Source: DATEJJ01 sp039649115
GTDB lineage: Bacteria; Actinomycetota; Actinomycetes; Mycobacteriales; Micromonosporaceae
Assembly: GCA_039649115.1 (NCBI GenBank)
Contig: JBBWZQ010000386.1
Span: 12,407 to 76,406 of the forward strand
Direction of reading: 5' to 3'
Length of the DNA stretch: 64,000 nucleotides
The notes beneath the pieces were generated by a model, which saw only the letters and a program-made list of their open reading frames with translations, did no database searches and was not told the origin of the DNA. The position numbers and the translations under genes are program-made. Below are positions 27,080 to 36,453 of this stretch, piece by piece (position 1 is the first letter of the stretch; every line of letters begins with the position of its first letter).

Positions 27080-29344
27080 ATGTCGAGGTTCAGGTCGGCG
27101 GCCACGGTCGCCGTGTCGGTCGTGCTGTTCGGCTCCGCCACCGGCGGTGGTGTGCAGGCCGGGTCGCAGTCCATCGAGGCGCGGGTGACCGGCCTGCTGT
27201 CGCGCATGACGCTGCAGGAGAAACTGGAGCAGATCCAGCTGCTGCCGGACTTCATGATCACCGACGACGAGGTGCGCAAGGGCCTCGGTTCGGTGCTGAG
27301 CCTCACGGATCCGGTGCAGATCAACCGCCTGCAGCACGTCGCCGTCGAGCAGTCGCGGCTGCACATCCCGATGCTTTTCGCGTTTGACACCATCCACGGG
27401 TTCCGGACCATCTTCCCGATCCCGCTCGGCGCCGCCAGCAGCTTCGATCCGCAGGTCGCCGCCGCCGACGACCGGATCGGCGCGCGCGAGTCGGCGGCGG
27501 TCGGGCTCAAGCAGATCTACGGACCGATGGTCGACGTGTCGCACGAGCCGCGCTGGGGCCGGATCGCCGAGGGTGCCGGTGAGGACCCGTACCTCGGTTC
27601 GGTCTTCGCCGCGGCGCGGGTGACGGCCGCGCAGGGCACCAGCTACAGCGCGGCCGACAAGGTGGTCGCCAGCCCCAAGCACTACGCCGCCTACGGCCAG
27701 CCGGAGGGCGGGCGCGACTACAACACGACCGACATGTCCGAGCAGCGGCTGCGCAACCTCTACCTGCCGCCGTTCCAGGCGGCGGTGGCCGCCGGCGCCG
27801 GCACCGCGATGTGCTCGTTCAACGCGGTCAACGGGGTGCCGGGCTGCGGCAACCCGGACCTGGAGACCGGGATCCTCAAGGGCGGGTGGGGGTTCGACGG
27901 CTTCGTCGAGAGCGACTGGACGGCCGTCGCCGAGATGCGGGCCTGCCCGCCCAGCACGCCCGACACCGGCCCGTGCGGGCACGGGGTCGCCGCGGACGGG
28001 CCAGACGCGGCGGCGGTCGCGCTGAACGCCGGTACCGACTCCGAGATGACCAGCACCTTCATCCGCGACTACGGCGCCCAGCTCCTGGCACAGCACCGCA
28101 TCTCCATCGCCCGGATCAACGACGCGGTCCGGCGCATCCTGCGGGTGAAGTTCCGGGCCGGGCTGTTCGAGCACCCGTACGTCGACGTCAGCAAGGCGCA
28201 GTCCGCGCAGTTGCTGCCCGACGCCGTGGCCGCCGCGCGCCGGGCCGCCGGCCGGTCGATGGTGCTGCTGAAGAACGACGCCTCGACCCTGCCCCTCGAC
28301 CCGGCCAGGAACACCGCCGTGATCGGTCCGCTGGCCGACGACGGGCACGCCATGCTCGGACCCTGGTGGGGTACCGGCCGCGACGAGGACGCCGTGACCG
28401 TGCTGAACGGGATCAGGGCGCAGAGCACCGGTACGACGACGTACGCGCAGGCGTGCACCCTCCCGCACACCGAGCCGCCGGACTACGACCCGGCCGCGGA
28501 CTGCGGCTCGGACGCCGGGTTCGCCGCCGCCGTGGCCGCCGCCAAGGCCGCCGACCAGGTGGTGCTCGCGCTGGGCGAGTCGCGCGAGATGAGCGGCGAG
28601 GCCGCCTCGCGCAGCACCCTCGACCTGCCCGGCCGGCAGCAGGAGCTGATCGACGCGATCAAGGCGACCGGCAGGCCCTTCGTGGTCGTCCTGTTCAACG
28701 GCCGGCCGCTCACGATCGGGAACGTCGCCGCGTCCGCGCCGGCGGTCCTCGAAGCGTGGTTCCCGGGCGTACAGGCCGGCAACGCGGTCGCCGACGTGCT
28801 GTTCGGGAAGGTCAACCCCGGTGGCAAGCTGCCGGTCTCGTTCCCGCGCACGCTCGGGCAGGTGCCGATCTACTACAACCACGAGCCCACCGGGCGCCCC
28901 TGCGACACCACCCAGAAGTACGACTCGCGCTACCGCGACCTGGACAGCTGCCAGCCGCTGTACCCGTTCGGGTACGGGCTGAGCTACACCACGTTCGCCG
29001 TCTCGAACCTGCGGCTCAGCTCGGCCACCGTCCACCCCGGCGGAAAGGTCACCGCATCCGTGGACGTGGTGAACACCGGCAGCCGCGCGGGCGACGACGT
29101 GGTGCAGCTGTACCTCCACGACCCGGTGGCCAGCATCTCCCAGCCGGTACGGCGGTTGCGCGGGTTCACCCGCGTCAGCCTGGCGCCCGGTGAGCGCAGG
29201 ACGGTCAGCTTCACGCTGGACCGCGCCGACTTCGGCTTCTACGACAACCGGGGCAGGTTCGTCGTGGAGTCCGGGCGCGTCGACGTCTTCGCCGGCGACA
29301 GCTCCACCGCGGACCTGAGCCGATCGTTCACCGTGCAGGGCTGA
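27080..29344 (+). CDS. Secreted beta-glucosidase/xylosidase, GH3
   Basis: Retaining exo-glycosidase completing breakdown of beta-linked oligosaccharides. The protein has 754 residues with a signal peptide (about 7-27). The N-terminal barrel holds [11 protein letters not shown] and KHYAAYG (about 200-206), with the nucleophile Asp at about 279 (FVESDWTAV). The second alpha/beta domain contains [14 protein letters not shown], carrying the acid/base-region Glu, and a fibronectin III-like domain closes the protein ([25 protein letters not shown]). The architecture is BglX-like. I prefer the ATG at 27080 (GGGAGGG before it); 27062 is an alternative. Its start is divergent from the RTX enzyme. Confidence 0.93.
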   Translation: MSRFRSAATVAVSVVLFGSATGGGVQAGSQSIEARVTGLLSRMTLQEKLEQIQLLPDFMITDDEVRKGLGSVLSLTDPVQINRLQHVAVEQSRLHIPMLFAFDTIHGFRTIFPIPLGAASSFDPQVAAADDRIGARESAAVGLKQIYGPMVDVSHEPRWGRIAEGAGEDPYLGSVFAAARVTAAQGTSYSAADKVVASPKHYAAYGQPEGGRDYNTTDMSEQRLRNLYLPPFQAAVAAGAGTAMCSFNAVNGVPGCGNPDLETGILKGGWGFDGFVESDWTAVAEMRACPPSTPDTGPCGHGVAADGPDAAAVALNAGTDSEMTSTFIRDYGAQLLAQHRISIARINDAVRRILRVKFRAGLFEHPYVDVSKAQSAQLLPDAVAAARRAAGRSMVLLKNDASTLPLDPARNTAVIGPLADDGHAMLGPWWGTGRDEDAVTVLNGIRAQSTGTTTYAQACTLPHTEPPDYDPAADCGSDAGFAAAVAAAKAADQVVLALGESREMSGEAASRSTLDLPGRQQELIDAIKATGRPFVVVLFNGRPLTIGNVAASAPAVLEAWFPGVQAGNAVADVLFGKVNPGGKLPVSFPRTLGQVPIYYNHEPTGRPCDTTQKYDSRYRDLDSCQPLYPFGYGLSYTTFAVSNLRLSSATVHPGGKVTASVDVVNTGSRAGDDVVQLYLHDPVASISQPVRRLRGFTRVSLAPGERRTVSFTLDRADFGFYDNRGRFVVESGRVDVFAGDSSTADLSRSFTVQG

Positions 29345-29370
29345 GCCGGCCCGGCGGCGCCGCGGGTACC

Positions 29371-30474
29371 GTGTTGACTGTGATCGGACCCCTGGCCGGC
29401 ATCCGCGTCGTCGAACTGGCCGGCATCGGCCCCGGCCCGCACGCCGGCATGGTCCTGGCCGACCTCGGTGCCGACGTGGTGCGCATCGAGCGGCCGGCCG
29501 GCGGGCTGCGGATCGGCGCGGCGGAGCAGGACGTGCTGCTGCGCGGGCGGCGGTCGGTGGCCCTGGACCTGAAGGCGCCGGCCGGCCTCGATCTGGCTCT
29601 GCGCCTCATCTCCCGGGCCGACGTTCTGCTGGAGGGCTTCCGGCCCGGCGTGACCGAGCGCCTGGGGCTCGGGCCCGACGAGTGCCTGGCCCGCCAGCCG
29701 CGGCTGATCTACGCGCGGGTCACCGGCTGGGGCCAGGACGGCCCGTGGTCGCGGCACGCCGGCCATGACATCAACTACCTGAGCCTCACCGGCACGCTGC
29801 ACGCGCTCGGCAGCGCCGGCGGTCCGCCCGAGCCGCCCGTCAACCTGCTCGCCGACTTCGGCGGCGGATCGATGCTCGTCCTGGTCGGGATCCTGGCCGC
29901 GCTCGTCGAGCGCGAGCGGTCCGGCCTCGGCCAGGTCATCGACGCGGCGATGGTCGACGGGGTCGCGACGCTGTCCCAGATGCTCTGGTCGCTGCGGGCG
30001 CAGGGGGAGTGGACCGACCGGCGGGGCACGAACCTGCTCGACGGCGGCGCACCCCACTACGGTGTCTACCTGTGCGCCGACGGCCGGTACGTCGCCGTGG
30101 GCGCGCTGGAGTCCCCGTTCTACCGGGCACTCCTGAAGGGCCTGGAGCTGTCGCCGGGGGAGCTCCCCGACCACCGGGACCGGACCAACTGGCCCGAGCT
30201 CCGGCAGCTCTTCGCGGAGGTGTTCGGCCGGCATCCCCGCGACCACTGGGTCGCGCTGTTCGAGGGCACCGACGCCTGCGTGACACCGGTACTGGCGCCG
30301 GACGAGGCGGTACGCCACCCGCACGTCGCGGCCCGGGCAACCCTCGCGGAGCGGGACGGTGCCGTGCAGGCCGCGCCCGCGCCGCGCTTCTCCCGCACCC
30401 CGGCCGGGACGCCGGTGCCGGCCGTCGTGGCGGACCCGGCGGCCGTGCTGCGGGACTGGACGGCACCATCATGA
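29371..30474 (+). CDS. CaiB/BaiF family CoA-transferase (alpha-methylacyl-CoA racemase-like)
   Basis: Family III CoA-transferase or racemase acting on acyl-CoA thioesters in the cytoplasm. 367 residues. The opening [20 protein letters not shown] and [13 protein letters not shown], then [19 protein letters not shown], are typical. His and Asp in [11 protein letters not shown] match the catalytic His/Asp region of alpha-methylacyl-CoA racemases. Start is uncertain among GTG 29371, TTG 29374 and GTG 29380; none has a strong ribosome-binding site. A peroxiredoxin gene follows 25 bases later and may be co-transcribed. The native substrate is not indicated by the context. Confidence 0.88.
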   Translation: MLTVIGPLAGIRVVELAGIGPGPHAGMVLADLGADVVRIERPAGGLRIGAAEQDVLLRGRRSVALDLKAPAGLDLALRLISRADVLLEGFRPGVTERLGLGPDECLARQPRLIYARVTGWGQDGPWSRHAGHDINYLSLTGTLHALGSAGGPPEPPVNLLADFGGGSMLVLVGILAALVERERSGLGQVIDAAMVDGVATLSQMLWSLRAQGEWTDRRGTNLLDGGAPHYGVYLCADGRYVAVGALESPFYRALLKGLELSPGELPDHRDRTNWPELRQLFAEVFGRHPRDHWVALFEGTDACVTPVLAPDEAVRHPHVAARATLAERDGAVQAAPAPRFSRTPAGTPVPAVVADPAAVLRDWTAPS

Positions 30475-30499
30475 CAGCTCAGGGGAGGCGAGGCAGCGC

Positions 30500-30976
30500 A
30501 TGGCACGAGGCGTCCAGGTCGGTGACCAGGCCCCGGATTTCACCCTTCCGTCGCAGTCCGGGGAACCGGTGCGGCTGCACGACCGGCTCGGCGAGCGGGT
30601 GGTCGTGCTGTACTTCTATCCCAAGGACAACACCCCCGGCTGCACCGCCGAGGCGTGCGCCTTCCGGGACAGCCACGAGGTCTTCACCGACGCGGGGGCC
30701 GAGGTGATCGGGGTCAGCTCCGACTCCGTGGACCGGCACGCCGCCTTCGCGGGGCGGCACCGGCTGCCGTTCACACTGCTCAGCGACAAGGGCGGCCGGG
30801 TCCGCAAGGACTACGGGGTACCGGCGGTGCTGGGCCTGCTGCCCGGCCGGGTCACGTACGTCATCGACCGCGCGGGTACGGTCCGGCAGGTGTTCAGCTC
30901 GATGACGAACATCGACCAGCACGTGGGCGACGCGCTCGACATGGTCCGGGAACTGCAGCGCGGTCCGCTGCCGTGA
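30500..30976 (+). CDS. bcp: Thioredoxin-dependent peroxiredoxin, BCP type
   Basis: Reduces hydrogen and organic peroxides using a cysteine thiol, then is recycled by thioredoxin. 158 residues. The peroxidatic Cys is at 48 in PKDNTPGCTAEAC and a resolving Cys at 53, the spacing of the alpha-type BCP subfamily. The thioredoxin fold continues with FRDSHEVF, GVSSDSVDRHAAF and LLSDKGGRVRKDYGV. The ATG at 30500 is preceded by GGGGAGGCGAGG. It ends 12 bases from the stop of the convergent methyltransferase gene. Confidence 0.95.
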   Translation: MARGVQVGDQAPDFTLPSQSGEPVRLHDRLGERVVVLYFYPKDNTPGCTAEACAFRDSHEVFTDAGAEVIGVSSDSVDRHAAFAGRHRLPFTLLSDKGGRVRKDYGVPAVLGLLPGRVTYVIDRAGTVRQVFSSMTNIDQHVGDALDMVRELQRGPLP

Positions 30977-30988
30977 CCTCGTAGGTCG

Positions 30989-31798
30989 TCACGGCTTCCG
31001 GGCCACGGCGGCATACGCGAGCCGGGAGCCGTCGTCGTCGGCCAGTTCCGGGTCCTCGGCGCCCCACAGGCCCACGTGCGCGACCGCCGGCTCGGCGCCC
31101 GGGTACGGCGGGACGATCGGCAACCCGTCGAAGAACCGCTCCACCTGGGCGAGGGTGCGCGGGAACCCCTCGTACCCCTGCGGGCGACCCGGCTCGAGCA
31201 CCGACTGCCAGGTCTCCTCCTGCCGGTCGGAGGTGACCGCGGACAGCACGAGGTAGGAGCCCGGGGCGATGGCGTCGACGTAGCGGCGGACCACTGCCCA
31301 GGGATCGTCGGAATCGGGCAGGAAGTGCGTGACCGCGACCATCAGCAGCCCGACCGGCTCGTCGAAGTCGATCAGCCGGCGGGTCTCGGGGTGGCCGAGG
31401 ATCGCCTCCGGATCCCGGATGTCGGCCTGGACCACCGCGGTGCCGTCCACCCCGGCCAGCAACCGGCTGGCGAGCGCGATCACGCGTGGGTCCTGGTCGA
31501 CATAGACGACCCGCCCGTCCGGCCTGACCTCGGTGACCACCTCGTGGGTGTTGCGCTGCGTGGGCATGCCGGCGCCGAGGTCGATGAACTGGCCGATGTT
31601 CCACTCGCTGGCCAGCCGTTTCACCGCGCGCTGGAGGAAGCCCCGGTTCGCCCACGCGCCGTCGATCACGTGGGGCATCACCAGCCGGGCATGTTCGATG
31701 AGCGCGCGGTCGGCGGCGGTGTTCGCGGTGCCACCGAGGGCGGCGTCGTAGACGCCGGCCGGGCTCGGCCGTTCGTCGAGTTCTCGCATGTCACTCAT
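30989..31798 (-). CDS. SAM-dependent methyltransferase, DUF574 family
   Basis: 269-residue class I methyltransferase of the group abundant in actinomycetes. The SAM-binding loop is FIDLGAGMPTQRNTH (near 75-90), followed by VVYVDQDPRVIALASRLL, and GLLMVAVTHFLPDSDDP marks the post-binding strand. I start at the ATG at 31798 because GGAG is six bases upstream; ATGs at 31804 and 31789 are also in frame. The substrate is unknown. The gene is divergent from a small membrane protein gene over a 224-base gap. Confidence 0.9.
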   Translation of the reverse strand: MSDMRELDERPSPAGVYDAALGGTANTAADRALIEHARLVMPHVIDGAWANRGFLQRAVKRLASEWNIGQFIDLGAGMPTQRNTHEVVTEVRPDGRVVYVDQDPRVIALASRLLAGVDGTAVVQADIRDPEAILGHPETRRLIDFDEPVGLLMVAVTHFLPDSDDPWAVVRRYVDAIAPGSYLVLSAVTSDRQEETWQSVLEPGRPQGYEGFPRTLAQVERFFDGLPIVPPYPGAEPAVAHVGLWGAEDPELADDDGSRLAYAAVARKP

Positions 31799-32022
31799 CA
31801 ACATCTCCGTGTCGGGGGCCACCGGATCTGTCCAAGAGGCGATTCCTCCCGGCGTGACGTTACTCCGTCCGTTTCATCAGCGACCCGACGCGCTCGCGCT
31901 CCGTGCACCAGTTCGTCCCGGCCCGGGAACGCCTCAGGTGCCGCCCTCGTGTGCCGATGGGTGGGGGACAGTCTCCGGTCGCGGCACGGCCGCGCGCCTG
32001 GACCGACCCCGCGGAGGACCCG

Positions 32023-32688
32023 ATGTCCCAGCCGTCCCAGCCCCATCCGTACCCGCCCGCCGCGCCGTACCTGACCGAACACCCCGCTCCGGTGCAGGGG
32101 CCGGCACACCGCCGTCGCGGCGGCGGCCGGCTCGTGGTGATCGTGACCGCCGCGGTGGTGCTGCTCGGTGCGGCCGGGGGTACCGGCGCCTACCTCCTGC
32201 GCAAGCACACCGCGAAGAACACCGTCGCCGCGCACACCCGCCTGGTGGCGCCGCAGACCCTCGACGGCCGGCCGCGCGTGACGCAACCGAGCATCCAGGC
32301 CGGCCTGGACATGGCCGTGGCACAGGTGAAGGAGCAGAAGGGGGTCACCAGCGTCGTCGCCGGCGCCTACGGCGACCTGGCCAAGCAAGACCTCGTCATC
32401 GTCGTGGGCGCCGCCCGCGCCATCAGCGACCCCGGCAGGGCGCTCGACCCGCTCATCGCGGGGATGGGCGCCGGGGGAGTCCAGGTCACCGGCATGACCT
32501 CGATCGACCCCGGACCGCTCGGCGGCGTGGCCAAGTGCGGCGCCGCCACCGTCGCCGGAACGGCCGTCGGCGTCTGCGCGTGGGCGGACCGGGCCAGCAC
32601 CGGCACGATCATGGTGTACTTCAAGACGCCGGCCGACGCGAAGGCCGGATTCCCGCGCATCCGCGGGGCGGTGGAGCAGCGCACCTGA
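32023..32688 (+). CDS. Hypothetical single-pass membrane protein
   Basis: 221 residues. A Pro/His-rich cytoplasmic head (about 1-33) ends in RRRGGG and is followed by one membrane helix (LVVIVTAAVVLLGAAGGTGAYLL shortened to about 22 residues, near 36-58). The outside region is about 160 residues with two Cys (AKCGAATV and GVCAWAD) that could pair. No family was recognised; the layout is common among actinobacterial surface proteins. The ATG at 32023 follows GCGGAGG. Confidence 0.75.
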   Translation: MSQPSQPHPYPPAAPYLTEHPAPVQGPAHRRRGGGRLVVIVTAAVVLLGAAGGTGAYLLRKHTAKNTVAAHTRLVAPQTLDGRPRVTQPSIQAGLDMAVAQVKEQKGVTSVVAGAYGDLAKQDLVIVVGAARAISDPGRALDPLIAGMGAGGVQVTGMTSIDPGPLGGVAKCGAATVAGTAVGVCAWADRASTGTIMVYFKTPADAKAGFPRIRGAVEQRT

Positions 32689-32811
32689 TCAGCTCCGTCC
32701 GGCCAGGTAGCCGACCATCGCGTGCTGCTGGTTGTACCGGGCCCAGCCGAGCGGCGTGTCGTCGTCGTGGGTGACCGCGGTGGGGCCGGCGCCCACGTCG
32801 ACGACGGCCGT
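32689..32811 (-). pseudogene. 3' remnant of an ankyrin-repeat protein gene
   Basis: The reverse strand encodes DDTPLGWARYNQQHAMVGYL and a stop, matching the consensus of a final ankyrin repeat (TPLxxAxxxxxxxxVxxL). Only about one repeat remains; upstream the frame passes into unrelated, low-quality sequence with no start, and the space is occupied by the leader of the next + strand gene. This looks like a truncated gene end left by deletion. Confidence 0.55.
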
Positions 32812-32896
32812 CACACTGCGTTCCGCGCGCGATGGAACGGGATGGAACGCCTTCGCGGGTGCGCTGACCAGTGACTCGACCCCGAAGGAGCCAGCG

Positions 32897-33646
32897 GTGT
32901 CCGGACCGTACCAGCAACAGCCGACCCCGTCGCCACAGCCCGGTACCGGAGGGCAGCCGTACGGCGCGCCGCGGCAGCCTGGCACGCTCTACGGGCAGCC
33001 CCAGCCACAGCCCCAGCAGCAGCCGGGCCCGCCGCCGTACGCGCAGCCGCAGCACGGCCGGTCGTACGGGCCACCCCAGCCGGGCACCCCGTACGGGCCG
33101 CCCCAGCCCTACGGGCAGCCGTACCCGAGCGCTCCGCCGCGGAAGGCCCGCAACGGCTTCGCGATCGCGTCGCTCGTCTTCGGCATCATCGGCGGGATCC
33201 CGCTGGCGCTGGGCTTCGGCGTCGCCGGCCTGGTGCGGGCGGCCAAGGTGCGGCGCGGCAAGGTGATGTCGATCGTGGGCATGTCCCTGTCGGTACTGTG
33301 GCTGGTGCCCATCATCTTCCTGGTGCCGCACGTCGCCAAGGCGAGCGATCCGGGCTGCATCGCCGGCAAGGCCACGGTCAGCGCCTACGGCGACACGAAG
33401 CTGGGCGCCGACGCGAACGACCCCGCGGCCACGAAGAACGACCTGCGGACGCTGGTGACCCAGCTCAACGGCGCGGCGGCCAAGAGCAACAACGCCGCGG
33501 CGCGTACCGCCCTGACGAAGCTGGCCACCGACTTCAACGAACTGCTGACCGACGTCAACAACCTCACGCCACCCTCGGCCACCCTGCAGAGCCGCATCAC
33601 GGCGGACGCGAAGGCCGTCGACGACGCCTGCGGCACCATCGGTTGA
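32897..33646 (+). CDS. Proline-rich DUF4190-type membrane protein
   Basis: 249 residues. The N-terminal 95 residues are Pro/Gln/Gly/Tyr-rich with repeated PYGxPQP-like units. Two membrane helices (FAIASLVFGIIGGIPLALGF and MSLSVLWLVPIIFLV) with a basic turn AAKVRRGK between them are typical of DUF4190. The C-terminal 110 residues are extracytoplasmic and helical (TKNDLRTLVTQLNGAAAKS). The GTG at 32897 has GAAGGAG six bases upstream. Function unknown; such proteins occur widely at actinobacterial membranes. Confidence 0.82.
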   Translation: MSGPYQQQPTPSPQPGTGGQPYGAPRQPGTLYGQPQPQPQQQPGPPPYAQPQHGRSYGPPQPGTPYGPPQPYGQPYPSAPPRKARNGFAIASLVFGIIGGIPLALGFGVAGLVRAAKVRRGKVMSIVGMSLSVLWLVPIIFLVPHVAKASDPGCIAGKATVSAYGDTKLGADANDPAATKNDLRTLVTQLNGAAAKSNNAAARTALTKLATDFNELLTDVNNLTPPSATLQSRITADAKAVDDACGTIG

Positions 33647-33689
33647 ACCGCGGCCCCCAACCGCCGCTGCTGCGCACCGGCCCGGGGAG

Positions 33690-33744
33690 GCGTTGGGGGT
33701 GCTCGGCTCCGCCAAAGACCGGCTCCGCCTGCGCTCCCCCGGGC
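33690..33744 (+). repeat. 55-bp interspersed repeat, copy B, intergenic
   Basis: Runs from GCGTTGGGGGTGCTCG to CTCCCCCGGGC, matching copy A (3371-3425) except at about three positions. CCCGGGGAG just before the block pairs with CTCCCCCGGG at its end. It lies between convergent genes (DUF4190-type and rhodanese), 43 bases after a stop codon, where it might also act as a terminator-like structure. Confidence 0.85.
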
Positions 33745-33848
33745 TGGACAGCGCGCAGAACTGCCCGCACCGGTCGGCAGAGCGGGTCGGTGGGTGGTGC
33801 GCAGGCAACCGGATGGCAGTTGGCTGCGCGTACTCGACCAGCCGGCGT

Positions 33849-34280
33849 TCAACCCACCGGCACGCTGCGGGACGGCACCTGGTCCGGGATGACCGGCAGG
33901 CCGGCACGCCGCCAGGCGGTGATGCCCCCGGCCAGGTCGGTGGCCCGGTGCAGGCCGAGATCCTGCAGCGCGGCGGCGGCCAGCGAGGAGGTGTACCCGT
34001 CCTGGCAGTACACGATGACCGGCAGGTCGTACCGGTCGGCGACCGGCAGCCGCGCGTCGCTGGCCGGATCGAAGCGCCACTCCAGCACGTTGCGCTCGAC
34101 GATGAGCGCGCCGGGGATCACGCCCGAGGCGGTGCGCTGCGCGGCGGGCCGGATGTCGACGAGTACGGCGCCCTCGCGCTGCGCCCGGGCGGCGCGGCGG
34201 GGCGGGTGGCGGTCCAGCCGGGACCGTGCCTCGGCGAGGATCTGGTCGATGCCCCGGGAGCCGTGCGGTCGCTGGCTCAC
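33849..34280 (-). CDS. Rhodanese-like sulfurtransferase domain protein
   Basis: 143-residue single-domain rhodanese. VLVDIRPAAQRTASGVIPGAL opens the fold (quoted length 20 or less: VDIRPAAQRTASGVIPGA), and the active-site Cys loop is VIVYCQDGYTSSLAAAAL, near residue 100. It moves sulfane sulfur between thiols in the cytoplasm. The GTG start overlaps the stop of the cysteine dioxygenase gene by four bases, so the two are co-translated and probably work together in cysteine sulfur oxidation or in handling persulfides formed from it. Confidence 0.88.
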   Translation of the reverse strand: MSQRPHGSRGIDQILAEARSRLDRHPPRRAARAQREGAVLVDIRPAAQRTASGVIPGALIVERNVLEWRFDPASDARLPVADRYDLPVIVYCQDGYTSSLAAAALQDLGLHRATDLAGGITAWRRAGLPVIPDQVPSRSVPVG

Positions 34281-34747
34281 CAGTTGGCTCCCGCGCGCTC
34301 GACGGCCGCCACGCACAGCGCGCCGCGCTCGATGCGGTACCGGGTCATGCTGGTCAGCGCGGGCCCGTACACGTGCAGGCTGATGGCCGGCACGACGCCT
34401 TCGTTGGCGACGCGGTGGATGTGCCGGGCGCCGAAGGGGCGGGTGCTGCCGGCGGGGTACCGCCTGCTGGTCATCCGCAGCCCGCGCCGCGGCGTCTGTT
34501 CGGTCAGCGCGCCGCTGACCACGTGGAAGGCGCCCGCGGACCCGCCGTGGTCGTGCAGGTCGGTCGCCTGGCCGGGCAGCCAGGTCAGCAGCCACGCCTC
34601 GTGGTCCGCCGCGCTGGCGAGGCGTGCGTACCAGCGGTCGACCGGGTCGAACTCCGGGTCCACCGACCAGGTGGTGGGGTTCGCGGCGTATCGCCGGGCA
34701 AGGGCGGCCAGCCCGCGCGGCGGCAGGGCAGGGCGCGGCGTCGTCAT
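34277..34747 (-). CDS. Cysteine dioxygenase, type I (cupin)
   Basis: Non-heme iron enzyme oxidising cysteine to cysteine sulfinic acid. 156 residues. The metal-binding His are in TDLHDHGGSAGAFHVV (His65 and His67) and near 111 (HIHRVANEG); SLHVYGPAL and the final MTRYRIE are also family-like. The ATG at 34747 follows GGAG. A promoter-like pair lies about 135-165 bases upstream. It overlaps the rhodanese gene downstream. Thiol dioxygenases acting on related thiols share this motif set, so cysteine as substrate is likely but not certain. Confidence 0.9.
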   Translation of the reverse strand: MTTPRPALPPRGLAALARRYAANPTTWSVDPEFDPVDRWYARLASAADHEAWLLTWLPGQATDLHDHGGSAGAFHVVSGALTEQTPRRGLRMTSRRYPAGSTRPFGARHIHRVANEGVVPAISLHVYGPALTSMTRYRIERGALCVAAVERAGANW

Positions 34748-34883
34748 GGTGTCTCCGGATTCGGGTAGCAGGTCGGCGCGGCGCCTCGGGGCACCCGGGA
34801 TGGTCAGCCGCGGGTCAACAACACCCGGGCAGCGCTCCGGCGCTACCGGTCAGCCGCCAGTGGACCTTGGAACCCGTGGCGTC

Positions 34884-34911
34884 AGAATAACCCATTAAAT
34901 CTACCTGTCAA
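34884..34911 (-). promoter_or_regulatory. Putative promoter of the cysteine dioxygenase-rhodanese operon
   Basis: On the reverse strand, TTGACA (34911-34906) and TATTCT (34889-34884) are spaced by 16 bases within an unusually AT-rich patch. It is a reasonable housekeeping-sigma promoter about 135 bases before the ATG at 34747. The leader between shows no riboswitch I recognise. Confidence 0.5.
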
Positions 34912-34995
34912 GGAGGATATAGCGCCGCCGCAACCCGCCTCCGAGGTGGGGGAGAACAATAGCTTCGACAGCACCAGGTGAGCAGGGAGGATGCC

Positions 34996-36393
34996 GTGGA
35001 GAAGCCGGACTGGGCAGGCCCGTTGGCTGAGGCGTACGGTCACGCACTGGCACATCTGACCGAACTGCCGCGGCGGCGGGTGGGCAGCGAGGAGGCGGGC
35101 CGGCCGGAGCTGCTGGCCGCGCTGGGCGGGCCGCTGCCGGAGCGGCCCGGCGACCAGCGCGGGGTCATCGCGGACCTGGTCGCCGCCGCGGAGCCGGGCC
35201 TGGTGGCCACGCCCAGCGGTCGGTTCTTCGGGTTCGTCATCGGCGGTGCCGTCCCGGCCGCGCTGGCCGCCGACTGGCTCACCTCGACCTGGGACCAGAA
35301 CGCGGGACTGCACGTCCTGGCGCCCGCCGCCGCCGTGGTCGAGGAGGTGGCCGGCGGCTGGCTTGCCGAGCTGCTCGGTCTGCCGGCCGGTGTGTCGGTG
35401 GGGTTCGTCACCGGCGGCCAGATGGCCAACTTCACCGGGCTGGCCGCGGCGCGGCACGAGGTGCTGCGGCGGGTGGGCTGGGACGTCGAGGTCGACGGCC
35501 TGGTCGGCGCGCCGCCGGTGCGGGTACTGGTCGGCGCGCAGCGGCACGACACCATCGACCGGGCGCTGCGCTTCCTCGGCCTCGGCACCGCCGCGATCAC
35601 CACGGTCGCGGCGGACGACCAGGGCCGGATGATCCCGGCCGCGCTGCCCGACGCGCTCGCCGGCGCGACCGGGCCGGCGATCGTGTGCGCCCAGGCCGGC
35701 AACGTGAACACCGGCGCGGTCGATCCGGTCGGCCGGATCTGCGACATCAGCCACGCCGCCGGTGCCTGGGTACACGTGGACGGCGCGTTCGGGTTGTGGG
35801 CCGCGGCCAGCCCGCGGCTGCGACCGCTGCTCGAAGGCGTCGACCGGGCCGACTCGTGGGCCACCGACGCGCACAAGTGGCTCAACGTGCCGTACGACTC
35901 CGGGTTGGTGTTCTGCGCGCATCCCGCCGCGCACCGGGCCGCGATGGGGGTACGCGCCAGCTACCTCATCCACAGCGACGGCGGGCAGCGCGATCCGCTC
36001 GACCACGGTCCCGAATTCTCCCGGCGGGCGCGTGGCTTCCCGGTCTACGCGGCCGTCCGCGCCCTGGGCCGGGACGGGATCGTGGAGGTGGTCGAGCGCT
36101 GCTGTGACCTGGCGCGCCGGTTCGCCGAGCGGCTGGCCGGGCAGGAGGGCGTCGAGGTGCTGGCCGAGGTGGTCCTCAACCAGGTACTCGTCCGGTTCCT
36201 CGCGCCCGGCGGCGACCACGACGGGCACACCCGCCGGGTGGTGCAGCGGGTGCAGGACGAAGGCACGTGCTGGATGAGCGGCACGACCTGGCAGGGCCGG
36301 GCCGCCATGCGGATCTCGGTGACGAACTGGTCGACCGACGAATCCGACGTCGACGAGTCCGTCGCCGCGATCCTGCGCTGCGCGCGACCCTGA
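34996..36393 (+). CDS. PLP-dependent group II amino acid decarboxylase-type enzyme
   Basis: 465 residues of the aromatic-amino-acid/glutamate decarboxylase family. The PLP Lys is at about 294 in DAHKWLNVPYDSG, Asp262 in HVDGAFGLWAA binds the pyridine nitrogen, and AQAGNVNTGAVDPV is the conserved cofactor loop. The opening motif RFFGFVIGGAVPAALAADWL matches the family's substrate-entry region. The GTG at 34996 follows GGGAGG; the upstream GTG at 34978 is less well placed. The stacking His seen in many relatives is replaced locally (RHDTIDRALRFLG retains one His). The substrate cannot be inferred from neighbours. Confidence 0.88.
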   Translation: MEKPDWAGPLAEAYGHALAHLTELPRRRVGSEEAGRPELLAALGGPLPERPGDQRGVIADLVAAAEPGLVATPSGRFFGFVIGGAVPAALAADWLTSTWDQNAGLHVLAPAAAVVEEVAGGWLAELLGLPAGVSVGFVTGGQMANFTGLAAARHEVLRRVGWDVEVDGLVGAPPVRVLVGAQRHDTIDRALRFLGLGTAAITTVAADDQGRMIPAALPDALAGATGPAIVCAQAGNVNTGAVDPVGRICDISHAAGAWVHVDGAFGLWAAASPRLRPLLEGVDRADSWATDAHKWLNVPYDSGLVFCAHPAAHRAAMGVRASYLIHSDGGQRDPLDHGPEFSRRARGFPVYAAVRALGRDGIVEVVERCCDLARRFAERLAGQEGVEVLAEVVLNQVLVRFLAPGGDHDGHTRRVVQRVQDEGTCWMSGTTWQGRAAMRISVTNWSTDESDVDESVAAILRCARP

Positions 36394-36453
36394 TCCACCG
36401 GCGGAAACCGTGGATCAGGTAACCGTGGCGGCGCCGCGCGCGTGGTACTGGAC

